DNA from: Coleophoma eucalyptorum
Lineage: Eukaryota; Ascomycota; Leotiomycetes; Helotiales; Dermateaceae
Assembly (NCBI GenBank): GCA_026120035.1
Contig: JALRME010000049.1
Coordinates: forward strand, 124,001-188,000
Reading direction: 5' to 3'
DNA: 64,000 nucleotides
The translations under genes were made by a program, and so were the position numbers. Shown in pieces: positions 33,285-43,512 of the stretch. The notes beneath the pieces are model-generated. The model had not been told where the DNA came from. It searched no databases and was given only the letters and a program-made list of their open reading frames with translations. Within the stretch, counting starts at the first letter, position 1. The number at the start of each line of letters is the position of its first letter.

Positions 33285-34352
33285 TCACAAACCAGAGCCT
33301 ACAGCAAAATATGCGCCATTGAGCTGCTCCATCGTATTGATTTTGAAGAAATCCTCCCAGCTGACAGGCTTGATATCTGGATATCTAGAGTTGTCCAGTT
33401 CAGTACCCAGTAAGGTTTGACCATTAATCCAATAGTACATGAAGAACCTAACCTTCGTTAGTTACTGTACAATATCCAAAGTTCCTCAAGGAGGAAGTTA
33501 AGGAATTTTGAAATAGAGAAGACCTACAATGGCATATATTTGAAGATTTCTGCGGGAGAGTTGGTCCGAAGTTCATGCATGTGCTTGTACAGGTCTTCCT
33601 GGGATCCAAGTCTTTCAAGTTTGGACTTGACACCATAAACTCTTTCGAAAGATTGTGCAATCTCACGAAGCGTTGCGCGTCCTCCGAGAACTGCGAAAAC
33701 ATCAGTATCCAGAAGTGGTAGTCGTTTTAGAGGCTAAATTACAGCGTAAGATGCCTGTAGCACTTTTGTCTGTCGCAACAGCAGCAGTATACTCAGCAGC
33801 ATTCTCATACGTAGTTCCTTCCCAAATCTCATCACCCTCGCCCCAAAATCTGAATGTTGTCGTGGCTGGATCCCAAATATTGAAAAATGGGCTGAAAACA
33901 GGATTCATGAATCCTCCAACCAGGATATGTACGCCCTTGACAGACTTTTGTTCCTCCAAGTAGGCCTTGACATGCTTCATAGGATCTTTTGGGAAAAGCT
34001 GGCCAAATTCCAGTTTCGTATAGTCGAGTGCCCAGTCACTGGCAATGTATCGATGCACCTTTGCTTTCTCGCATAAATCGATCAATAACTTTTGGCCCTC
34101 CACCATCAACTTGTCATCTCCCAGGTAGCAGCAGGTTACTACATCGCAGCCATTTACAAATTTTTCCGCTTTATCGGTATCAAATGCATCGCCTTGGAAA
34201 ATCTCGACATTCGGCAGCGAGGAAATAGACGTTGGGACCTTGCTTGGATCTCGGCAATACCCTCGAATAACCACTTCTGGGCGTTTGAGGAGGTTTGAGA
34301 CTAAGCAACGAGCAAATTTGCCAGTGATGCCAGCGATTCCAATGACAGTCAT
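33285..34352 (-). CDS. NmrA/isoflavone-reductase-like protein
   Basis: Three exons (34352-33743, 33690-33528, 33447-33285) give 311 residues. The N-terminus IGIAGITGKFARCLVSNLLK is a Rossmann nucleotide-binding loop. YCRDPSKVPTSI follows, then VHRYIASDWALDYTKLEFGQ, in the position where isoflavone-reductase-like enzymes carry their catalytic region, and FRFWGEGDEIWEGTTYENAA. Exon 2 begins with the GGRATLREIAQSFERVYGVK block, joined in frame by a GTAATT donor and CGCAG acceptor. Exon 3 encodes YYWINGQTLL. The family reduces or isomerises aromatic and other small metabolites with NADPH. It is convergent with the other NmrA-like gene, with low similarity between the two, so they are probably not recent duplicates. 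Confidence 0.85.
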
Positions 34353-35732
34353 GATTGAAGGAGTGAAGGGAGAAATGGATATGAGAGATGTCTGTCAATA
34401 AGCTCCGAGTGGCTTGCTTAACGGTTAAAAATATTTCAATCACCTACTGTTCACTATATAGTAGATTTCCCTTGGATTACATTACAAATTCGACGGGTTT
34501 GGTCCGAAAGTGCGGCCCGTACAAGTGGATAATGGAGAAGTAACTCGGCTCCTTTTTTGGCCGGCTCGGCGTTGCGTATTGTTGTAGCCTAAGGCATCAG
34601 GAGGCAGATAAATTCTGGTAAACGGGCGATTTTAGTCCCGTGGGATATTATTAGGGGAACACACGATCTTGATCGTTATTTTGCATGCAGAAAGTATAGC
34701 ATTCGGCCTGCTATATTACCACTCTTATTTAATGATAATAGATACAGCTAGGTATTTCGTCCAATATTTCATTTACAAGGCCGAGAGTAAAGTTTAATGA
34801 CAAACGCCGGCGATTCCTAATTTCGAGAAGACCTGACTGCATTGAATAGCGCATGATTTTCAATTTCAATTTCAGGAATTTATTGGATAGATATTGGATC
34901 ACCTTAGTTTTATTTTCAATCTTTAAGATCGAGAAGGTGGGGAGTATAAACCTCGTTTGTTATGTTATGTTGTAGCTATCGATGAATTTGTAAAAGTTGC
35001 TGAATTGATACTCTTAAATTTTTAGCACCCAAAAGTATACCAAATTTCACGGACTAATACAGTTTCCAGCAGAAATCAATATGGTGTGGGCCGGTCGGCG
35101 TATACGGTCGAGTTGCGGCCTTTTGATTACGAGATGTGCTTCACTCATGACGGTCAGTTTTGTCCGAAGCCGAGCTTGTTGATAAACAAGGAGCATGCTT
35201 TCCGGAGCCAGCGAAACTCTAAACAGAGAAAACCATGGCTACTACAAAAATATTTTACAGGGTTGTTGAAATTACTGGCCATAGCAGGAGGCTGTAGAAG
35301 GTGTTACTACGAGCCAGAAAGTATGGTGACATTCAGATACAATTCAATGATTTAAATGACACCAATTGAGGTAACCTTCGAGGCAGAATCTATGTTAGAT
35401 GATGGATTGATCGCACTGGGGAATATACGCGCCGAGTCAGCGCAGGTGAGTATGCCTTTACCCAGCAGTCTTGGCCCATTTGTTATCGTTTTAGCTCTGC
35501 CTTTTTTAGGCCATGGAGAGTGGACATCATACTTCCTGGGAGCTCATCGGATGGAGAGATCGACAAGTTCGAAATTGCGTGTAGGGGGCGCAGGTATATA
35601 TGGTAGAATCAATATAAATATGAGATAAGCCAGGTAGATTTTCTGGTTCTTCAACAAAATCATTTATTTTTGTATTATCTCAAAACTGTGGCCATCTTAG
35701 GGTTATAAAGTTTCTTATTTTTGGCTTGCACG
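34353..35732. other. intergenic, no gene seen
   Basis: AT-rich. Open frames at 35086-35628 show no recognisable motif. A TATAAA at 35704-35709 lies only about 25 nt before the following start codon. Confidence 0.5.
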
Positions 35733-36712
35733 ATGAAGTCGATACTATTAGCCGTACTAGTCTGTCATTTCACCGCAAGCTTAGCCTTGGGAATCTCTCT
35801 GAGGCCTCGGGGAGCGCCAGTATCCACCGTCTTCAAGCTCGATACCACTGGCACTTGGCTCGAAAACCTTGCTGTTAGAGGCAATGGGGCAATACTTCTG
35901 ACAAGACTCGATGTCCCTGAAATTTGGACAGCAGATCCCGCCACTAGAATTGGTTCGAAGCTCGTCACAATCCCTCAAATTACCCATCTACTCGGAATCG
36001 CTGAGATATCACCCGATATATTTATTGCTGGCGGAACCAATTTCACATCTTCAGGTTCTCCAGAGCCAGGAGCTGCACAAGTCTGGGAAGTGAATCTGAA
36101 CAGCTGTGAACCAGCAACTAGACTCCTTACTAGATTTCCTGACGCTGGTCTGCTAAACGGTATCACTAAATGGAACAACGATAACGTTATTATCGCAGAC
36201 TCAACGCAGGGCATGATTTATAAGCTCAACATCAAGACTGGCCAATACACCATCGCCATCTCCATCCAAATACAATGACAATTCCTGACGGGGCAAGCAT
36301 CACCATTGGTGTGAACGGTATCAAAGTCATGAATGGCTCCGTATACTACACCAATATTGCCCGGCAACTCTTCTGCCGCATTCCTGTGAATAAATCTGGC
36401 ACACCGGCAGGGTCAGTACAGGTTATCGCCCATGGATTTCTGCAGGATGATTTCACCCTGCTTCCCGATGGGACGGCTTATGTGGCGGCGAGCGCTCTGA
36501 ATACAGTTATAAAAGTCGCGCCAGATGGTAGAGTCTCGACTGTGGCGGGTAGTTTAGGTTCAACAGATATAGCCTCAGCTACATCCTGCCAGTTTGGACG
36601 ATCTGAGAAGGACACTAAGACACTTTATGTTACTACCTCTGGGGATCAGCTAGTTCCAATTAATGGCACCATCGTGATACCCGCTGCACTGGTAGCTATT
36701 AATCGGGACTGA
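35733..36712 (+). pseudogene. secreted SMP-30/gluconolactonase-like gene with frameshift
   Basis: The real start is the ATG at 35733 (MKSILLAVLVCHFTASLALG), a clear signal peptide. The protein continues with beta-propeller text: TWLENLAVRGNGAILLTRLD, GIAEISPDIFIAGGTNF, LNGITKWNNDNVIIADSTQG and MIYKLNIKTGQYTIAI. At about 36258-36277 the frame ends in TGA. The next frame continues the same fold at once (PDGASITIGVNGIKV, GSVYYTNIARQLFCRIPV, LLPDGTAYVAASALNTVIKV, RVSTVAG) to the stop at 36712. The join needs a one-base shift and no GT-AG intron fits. Related fungal proteins are secreted lactonase-like or strictosidine-synthase-like propellers of unknown substrate. Either a pseudogene or a one-base sequence error. 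Confidence 0.75.
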
Positions 36713-38517
36713 TGAACAGAAATATAGATTTTGTTCTCGTTATTTATATCCTAAAGCTGTTGTGACTCTTTTCCTCTATTTATACCTTCATTTGTAACTT
36801 TTATTTTTGCCATCTACTTCTTCATACCCTCTATTTATAATATCAAATCAAGAAGCCAAGACCAATTGAGTTGCGTGGGAAATTAATTGGCATTTTTACT
36901 TGCCATTCCCTTAGGACTCCAAGTTCTTTGTCGAGATTGTAATGTCAACTTCTACTGGTGCAAGGTGGTAGATTGTTCATCTCTCAATAGGTTATTAAAT
37001 AAGTTCTCTGCCCACCGCGCTTTTAAATTTGAAGTTGGCCAATGCTTCGAAGAAGTTGCTTCTGAGCTGTAAGGTGCGAGTATCCAAGTATCTCTTCTTT
37101 AATCAATTATGTTCAATTCTAGCTCCTAGGTCCGCAATACAAGATAGGATTACCTTTTCTTGTTGCGCATCGGATCTGAGAAATAGTGGCTAGTACCTTC
37201 TACTACTAAGCGTGTGTACAATAAGGTCGACTTTAGACTAAGCTTTATCACTGTCGGAATTTTGTTTACAGGTCAATCACGAGACCTAGTCACATGTCAC
37301 AATTAGCGAGGGAGGTACTCATACCTCTCTGCCTCACACTCTCTTCAACAGATATGAACCAACTACTTATGAACACCACTTGAACCTGATTTGACTTGAT
37401 AGCCACCTATTACGTTACCTGGCGTAAACCAACAATCACAAAGCGAGTAGAAATAGCCTCTAAATGATACTTACGCTGATCGCCGTACTAGGCTATTAGA
37501 AGATAGTGTAGTCGAGTACAAGCAGGGCGCTAGGGAGTGCGAAGGTAGTGTCATTGATTTTTGTACGCAAGAGTTGTACTCGGATCCTAGGACTAGTCTT
37601 GGCTTTGTAGAGTATTTAACTACTGAGTTCAAGCGAAGTACCGACCGTGCACTCTACGAAGCCTATGCTTTGAAGCATTCCTTAGATCTTAAGGTAGTGA
37701 GAAAGTATACGGTCTTAAGCTACTTAGGGAGAGCGCTTAATATTTTACAGATGTAAGTGAAAGAGTCTGCCTAGTCAATTTCTTGTCTACCTTATGTCTA
37801 TTTATTTATCATATATGAACTCACATCGCTTAAAAGGTGGGTGCGTGTATTAGTAACATAATTCGATTAAACGAGGAAGTTTATTTATTACGTCCGGGAT
37901 GGGGCTAGTAAGAAAATTGTCCTAACGGTGCCGGTGTTCAGAACCTCGTTGATGTTATCGAACAGTTGTATGATTTAGCGACAGTGTACATAGACAGCGT
38001 AATTCGGTCGAAGATCCACTAAGTAATGAGAGGCACTTAGGGACTTGTAATACTTGGTTGACGACATTGCAGCTTCTTAGTTGTGAATAGTCGAGGGACA
38101 GGGGTTTGCAAGGTGACCAATGGTATAAGCTGAGTCATAACTTGGGAGCATAGGCACTAAATGCTACTACATAGCTACTAGGCGGTGAATTGTAAAGGCA
38201 ATTTTAAAAGCTTATCTTAACAACACAGTAGATAATGAAATATCGTCTTTTGGCCATGTATAAGTTGTTACCACTAGTATATTGCAGTAGCCCTCTACGT
38301 TGTCTTACTTCTTGCCGTTATAACCTATTTACTAATATAGGTCTTTAACTATGCTTGAGTCTCAGTAACATGTAGCACTAAATTCTAAAAATACAAATAG
38401 TTTTGATTAAAAAGTAACTATTGTTCCCCAGACGTTAACTATAACTCATAACACGTTTTTATTCCAAACTCGATATAGCATCCAGAGAGTAGAGGAATTT
38501 GCTCTAACTAGGCCTAA
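36713..38517. other. gene-poor stretch with a solo-LTR-like repeat
   Basis: No supportable gene. It contains the repeat at 37254-37440. The following 37441-38200 is stop-rich, with one open frame at 37574-37756, and may be degraded element sequence. Confidence 0.5.
37254..37440 (+). repeat. LTR-like dispersed repeat, copy 1
   Basis: Starts TGTCGGAATTTTG and shares blocks in the same order with 47434-47625: CAGGTCAAT, CGAGACCTAGTCACATGT, ATACCTCTCTGCCTCACA, TTATTACGTTACCTG-type text and CGTAAACCAACAA. It contains a short hairpin, GAGGTA-CTCA-TACCTC. The TG start and the promoter-like middle suggest a solo LTR of a retrotransposon, but no coding region or clear target duplication was found. 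Confidence 0.6.
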
Positions 38518-39501
38518 TTAAGCTTTCTTGACAAGCACACCCTGAGTCCGAGGCAGACAAGTAAACGGATCTTCAGGCTCTTCAATATCTTCTGGGTTCT
38601 CCCACTCTCCACTATTGAGAATGTCCACCAATACATTCCGGGTCAGATGACATCCTACAAATGTGCTCCAAGCAGGATTCGAGAAAGCTTTCTTTATATT
38701 AGCCCGTCTGCACCGCTCTTCAATCACTCCACTAGAAACATCTATAGGAGAGTCCACCCGAAAAGAAAGGTTAGCAAAGACATACCTTGTGCTACAGTCG
38801 TCAAATGGTTTTTACTCCGTCTATGTTCCCAGAAAATAAATTTGCCTCCAGGTTTCAGTAGCTTCCACACCTCCTTCATCACTGCCTTTGGATCCTTTAC
38901 CGCACACAGGACCTGGATGCATAACACGGTATCTAAGCTCCCTTCCGTTATTCCCTCCTCTCTCAGAACATCACTATCTTCGATGCCGGAAATTATAAGT
39001 TTATACTTATCCTGCAGGTCATACTTCTCCAACTTGGCATTTATATCATCTTTAAAATACGGGTTAGGTTCAACACCATAGACATAACTGACAAGCGAGG
39101 TATCATAACGATGAATCTGATTGCCTGGCCCAGGGCCGAGTTCGAGTACAACGCCGCTAGCGGCTTGTACGAGCGAGGGAATAATAGTTGTGTCTTCAAA
39201 AGCGATAAAATTGCTAGCTACACATGATGGTCAGTCTGTAGACGAGAGGGAGATACAGCGAGTTGGTTACAGGTAATACAAAACATTTTTGCTGAAGCGG
39301 CATCTTGAATCTGTCGTAGGCGCAAAAATGCTACGAGACCGTCTCGATGAACCGCTTCTGTGAGAGCTTCCCAGTGCACTGTAGGGGGAAAAGGATTAGT
39401 GGAATTGTGGAAGCGATAGGTAACAAAGACTTACGGCAGATAGAGAACCAGATCAGGCCCCATATACGGAAAAGGGAAGCAAGGCGTGCGTTTCGGGGCA
39501 T
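38518..39501 (-). CDS. SAM-dependent methyltransferase, paralog A
   Basis: Four exons (39501-39435, 39378-39271, 39217-38786, 38741-38518) give 276 residues. A short hydrophobic N-terminus (LFRIWGLIWFSIC) may anchor it to a membrane. Motif I of class-I methyltransferases is VVLELGPGPGNQIHRY. VYGVEPNPYF is the acidic-loop region, GSLDTVLCIQVLCAVKDP is motif II, and LLKPGGKFIFWEH is motif III. The C-terminal block GEWENPEDIEEPEDPF closes the domain. Only a 44-nt intron separates the last two exons. Its nearest relative in the window is paralog B at 41413, transcribed in the opposite direction; both have a 108-nt second exon and a 432-nt third exon. Substrate unknown. Confidence 0.85.
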
Positions 39502-41412
39502 ATTTATCAAACGGAGATCATTGTAAATGATCTTGAACCTTCCTTTAAAACAAAGACAAAAGAGGAACGAGACGGGCGCACGATATTTTCTTAGAATAGG
39601 GATGACAAATTTATGTTAGGCAGAAATATAAGTTATGTGTATGTTGGCAGGAATAAGTGTAAAGGTACGAAAGGGTTAGGTTTGACACACGCAACGCAAT
39701 GTTATCCCCGTTCAGTACAGTACCAGCGATTCTCCGGCGGGGAACCTTTCGAAAGGGGGATTGATTTGGTACGGAGACGATCCCGAGAGACCCTTAAATA
39801 ACATTCCAATGGCCCTAGGCAAGAGCAATAAATTGGTCAGCCAAAGCCGCTTATTTAATAAGGCCACAGTAGTTGCTTAGAAATACCATGCCCTTTTTAC
39901 CTGTCACATCACAGAAATGAGCGGTTGTAGTCACGTGAGATTATATTTCGTGAACTTCCCCCACCACCTTGATCGATGTCGTCAACTCAACAATTCACGA
40001 AGGATGATTACATATATTACCAAACCAAATAAAACTTGCATGCCTGTCGTTAATTTTCAAGGCCATACAACTTCATCGAGGGAGGGCTTGATCAATTATG
40101 GTTGGAAAGGTGGAGGGTCGAGTTAGAGAGCTGGAGACTGGGCTTGTGGACCCACATCAAGCGTGCCAGAAACAAAGTCACCTGGAACCGGAAGGTAGAA
40201 AGACTCGCAGAAGAATCTTTTGGATAAGGCGGCAGCACGTATCTCACCCACAAATGAAATTCATACTCGATTTAGCTACCAACCAGCTTGTTCCAATCAA
40301 GAAAATGGGGTATCTGCTCGTATAATCTCTGCTGCTTCAATTGCTCCTCATCTCTTCACCTCTGCTCCTCTGTTGTCTGCTCTCTGAGTTCGCATCCGCA
40401 AAATTGTCGTCGGCTGCAAACCTACCCATGCACGGGGATGCGCAATATCACACATGCTGAACACAGCTTTCCAACAGTGATGATAACCGACGTCCCTGCG
40501 AAGCGAGAATCGCCATCATTTTCGACTCCCGCTACCAAATCGCAATTATCCGGTCCAAAATAACGTCTTTCTACTTACAACCCATGTATTCTTAACTTGA
40601 ACTACCATTCATTTATATTTACGGATTTCTTTCCTGGCGACTCATGTGCAGGGTGACTAGCTGTACTTTTATTATCTTTTTTGTACACGTTATAATCTTT
40701 GGGATTTCTTTTCCTATGCTTCAATGGTGTTCTTGTAGCTTACAAGTCTAGTATGATGTGGGGAAACAACTCTCATAAATTTAGAATATCTCTTTTAAAT
40801 TTCTACGAAGAGGGAGAAAAGCTTTACGAAAAAAAGGTCGAGTGATATATGAAGGTGCGAAATGCCGCTCGATTATATTGGTCACTTCTGTGCTCCCGAG
40901 CCCCGGCCACGGGCTTAACACATCGGGGGCTTGTTACGATAATCTTTTAATCTATGTACAATGATACTTTACTTGAAAAACAATTTTTTACAGTTCGTGG
41001 ACAATATATCCTATTACAGTCTTACTTTCAGTTTTTTTGGACGTCTTTACGAAGATTGGCAGCCAGTTTTTCGAGCGACCCCGCGAGTGAAGCGCTGGAA
41101 GAGGTCTGTTCAGATCCCCTGTATGCATGCATGCTTGTGGGGCGTCAGCACCGACGAGCCAATAGAACACGTCCAACTTTTAGCTTGCCCCTATGCGAGA
41201 GTGGTGAGCATAAGATTCATTCCGAGAGTGAGTGATTCCTCCTGCTCTTTTATTTTTTATATGTTGCGCGACCAACTTTGTGTGCGATATTCTTGCGGAC
41301 ATTTTACTTTCTTACACAAATTCTCGGTTTGGTTACGTGAGTATATAACTGAGACCACTGCCTCACTCTATTGATCATCTTTATACTAACAAATCATATC
41401 AAGTGAAGCACC
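39502..41412. other. divergent promoter between methyltransferase paralogs
   Basis: A 1.9-kb spacer with no supportable gene; the overlapping open frames at 40954-41374 are not recognisable. A TATATAA at 41342-41348 lies about 65 nt upstream of paralog B. Confidence 0.55.
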
Positions 41413-42352
41413 ATGGGCCGCCTCAGTAACATCGTCAGACCAATCCAGCTTATCTGGTTATCCGTCAAATGTAATTTTTCCTCCTCATCCTCACCCATAA
41501 CGACATACTAATTCCCCAAATAGTTCACTACGAAGCCCTCAAAGAGGCTCTTCGCAAAGATGGCCTCGCCTCACTTGCACACCCCCAGCGAATTCGGGAT
41601 ACTGCTGTAGCAAATCTCCTTAGCATAACTTGTAACTTCCCTGCCCTCAACCCAAACCCCTACGTGCTAACTCTCGTGCGCAGCCAAGGGGTTTATCGCT
41701 TATGAAAACACCACCTGTGTTCCTTCCCTTGTTCGCTCCGCTCGAGGCAAAATCCTCGAACTCGGCCCTGGACCAGGAAATCAGATCCATCGCTTCGATC
41801 CATCCCTCGTAGACTTCATATACGCCGTTGATCCCAACCCCCACTATGAAGACGATATTGTTGCAAAGCTCAAGGATTCTGAGCTCCAAGATAAGTACAA
41901 ACTTCTAACGTGTGGTGTTGAAGACAGCGAGATTTTGAGAAGGGAAGGTGTGACAGAGGAGAGTATGGATACTGTGCTAAGTATTCAGGTATTGTGTGCG
42001 GTGGGAGATGTGAAGAGTGTGATGAGGGAGGTGTATAAGTTGTTAAAGCCGGGGGGCACCTTTGTGTTTTGGGAGCATGAGAAGAATCAGGATACTGTTA
42101 CAGCTATGGCACAAGGTACGTATTCGTTATCACATTAAGAGTGTTCTTTGGAAGCTGTGTAGAGGTGCTAATATGAGAATAGCTTCTTTGAATCCTGCTT
42201 GGAGCGCATTCGTCGGTTGCAATATGAATCGGAATATCAAGGCGGACATCCTTGCTGCTGGGGAGTGGGAGAACCCTGGTGACATTGAGGTAACCGATGA
42301 TCCATATAGTTACCTACCTAGAATTTGGGGCGTACTCAAGAAGAAGGCTTGA
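41413..42352 (+). CDS. SAM-dependent methyltransferase, paralog B
   Basis: Four exons (41413-41470, 41524-41631, 41684-42115, 42165-42352) give 261 residues. Exon 2 and exon 3 have exactly the lengths seen in paralog A. The N-terminus contains RPIQLIWLSVK. Motif I is ILELGPGPGNQIHRF, then IYAVDPNPHYEDD, SMDTVLSIQVLCAVGDV and LLKPGGTFVFWEHEKN. The last intron (42116-42164, 49 nt) ends in an unusual GTAGAG acceptor; with it the frame joins AMAQ to GANMRIASLNPAWSAFVGC. The linker here is about 11 residues shorter than in paralog A. If this acceptor is not used the protein stops soon after AMAQGTYSLSH and loses its C-terminus. Confidence 0.8.
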
Positions 42353-42382
42353 TTGGAGCGACTTTTTCTTCTTTTTTTCTCA

Positions 42383-42736
42383 TTACTTGCATGAGAGCCT
42401 TGGGCTTATGGCAATCCTTATGAAGACATACCTAAGTTTGTCATTCACGAAACATTTCAGTACAGGAAGCTCTTCTAGCCTTTCTAGCCACGCCAAAAGA
42501 TTCTTGTATTCCAAAGATTTAATCTTGAATTTTGGTGACTGACCCGTTAACTTATGGCACTGGGGTTGTTTGATCAAGTGCAGCACCGCAGAAACTAGGG
42601 ACTGAAGATTGGATATTGACTGCCACTTATCGATTGCTGGAGGTGTTAAAGAATGGATCTGCCTTGCTGGCGGTATGCCTTCAGCAGATTCGGGAACAGT
42701 AGGCGTTGAAGCCGAGAATATGTTCTCATCATTCAT
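42383..42736 (-). CDS. small hypothetical ORF, convergent to methyltransferase B
   Basis: A 117-residue frame with an ATG start. It ends 31 nt from the stop of the methyltransferase gene, tail to tail. Residues 60-105 (SPKFKIKSLEYKNLLAWLER, then EELPVLKCFVNDKLRYVF) look amphipathic and globular, the N-terminus low complexity. No domain recognised. It could be a fragment of a larger lost protein. Confidence 0.3.
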   Translation of the reverse strand: MNDENIFSASTPTVPESAEGIPPARQIHSLTPPAIDKWQSISNLQSLVSAVLHLIKQPQCHKLTGQSPKFKIKSLEYKNLLAWLERLEELPVLKCFVNDKLRYVFIRIAISPRLSCK

Positions 42737-43512
42737 TCCTTGGCCGATGATGAGCTTCGTGGTTGTGTTGCATTATTGATGCGGGAAACCGTCGGATTAT
42801 CGGATGCATGCAGTATCTATGGCAACCTTATCGTTACCCCTGTCCTCCCTACTCCAAATAGACAAAACCCAAAGATTACAATACGTAGCTGGACCTTTGA
42901 AAACACAAATGAGATCCTTAACAAGACTCATGGTGGTCTATACTAACCAATCCTCCACGCAAGCCTGATTTTTGGTCCTCTCAAGGTACTGACTGCGAAG
43001 TGATAAACTTGAATAGAAATGTCTACTTGTGCATAAGTTTGTCGAACTCTGGTACAGATCTGGGCTTGCGTTCAATTGTCCGGTATGAAGGGCAAGTCGT
43101 AGTACATTTAGTGTTGAAGGCACTCTGGTTAAAACACCTATTTTAGCTAAGAAATTTACTGATATTCTAGGTAGAATTTTAGGTAATCCAGTTCTTTGTA
43201 GAGAGGGAAATTTCTCTGATTTCCATATCGATAGCTCAGAGAATATCAAAGGCTTTTAAAATAGACTGAAAACACGTGCTTTTCACTTAAACCCATGCTA
43301 ATGACAGACCTTGCTATCAGTCAAGGAGGATGTACCTGATATCACCTGACCTGGCTTATCAATCACGTTAACATGCAGGTGCATCTGAAATTGTGCCTAA
43401 GAGCAATCAACCGCACTGAACCTCGCTGAACTCTTATAAATACCGAAGACCTTAAACCTTGTGATCGCACGTTCATTATTGCCCCTGAAATTGGGACAAA
43501 CAGACCAGGACT
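42737..43512. other. promoter region of J-hydrolase gene
   Basis: No gene supported; the open frame at 42938-43249 has no ATG start. A TATAAATA lies at 43435-43442, about 70 nt before the start codon at 43513. Confidence 0.55.

Noticed and set aside
36887..37072. Short frame after the SMP-30-like gene
   Set aside because: It has no ATG at its start and no homology-like motif.
40954..41374. Two overlapping plus-strand frames before methyltransferase B
   Set aside because: No recognisable motif. They overlap each other and precede the promoter of the methyltransferase.
42116..42352. Methyltransferase B as a pseudogene
   Set aside because: At first the last intron looked only 24 nt long. A 49-nt intron ending at 42164 restores the frame and gives a total length divisible by three.
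26161..42352. A complete secondary-metabolite cluster
   Set aside because: No polyketide synthase, peptide synthetase, terpene cyclase or P450 is present, so only an accessory-type grouping is claimed.
42938..43249. Minus-strand open frame before the J-hydrolase gene
   Set aside because: It lacks an ATG start, is Ser/Leu-rich without a domain, and fits the promoter region of the plus-strand gene.
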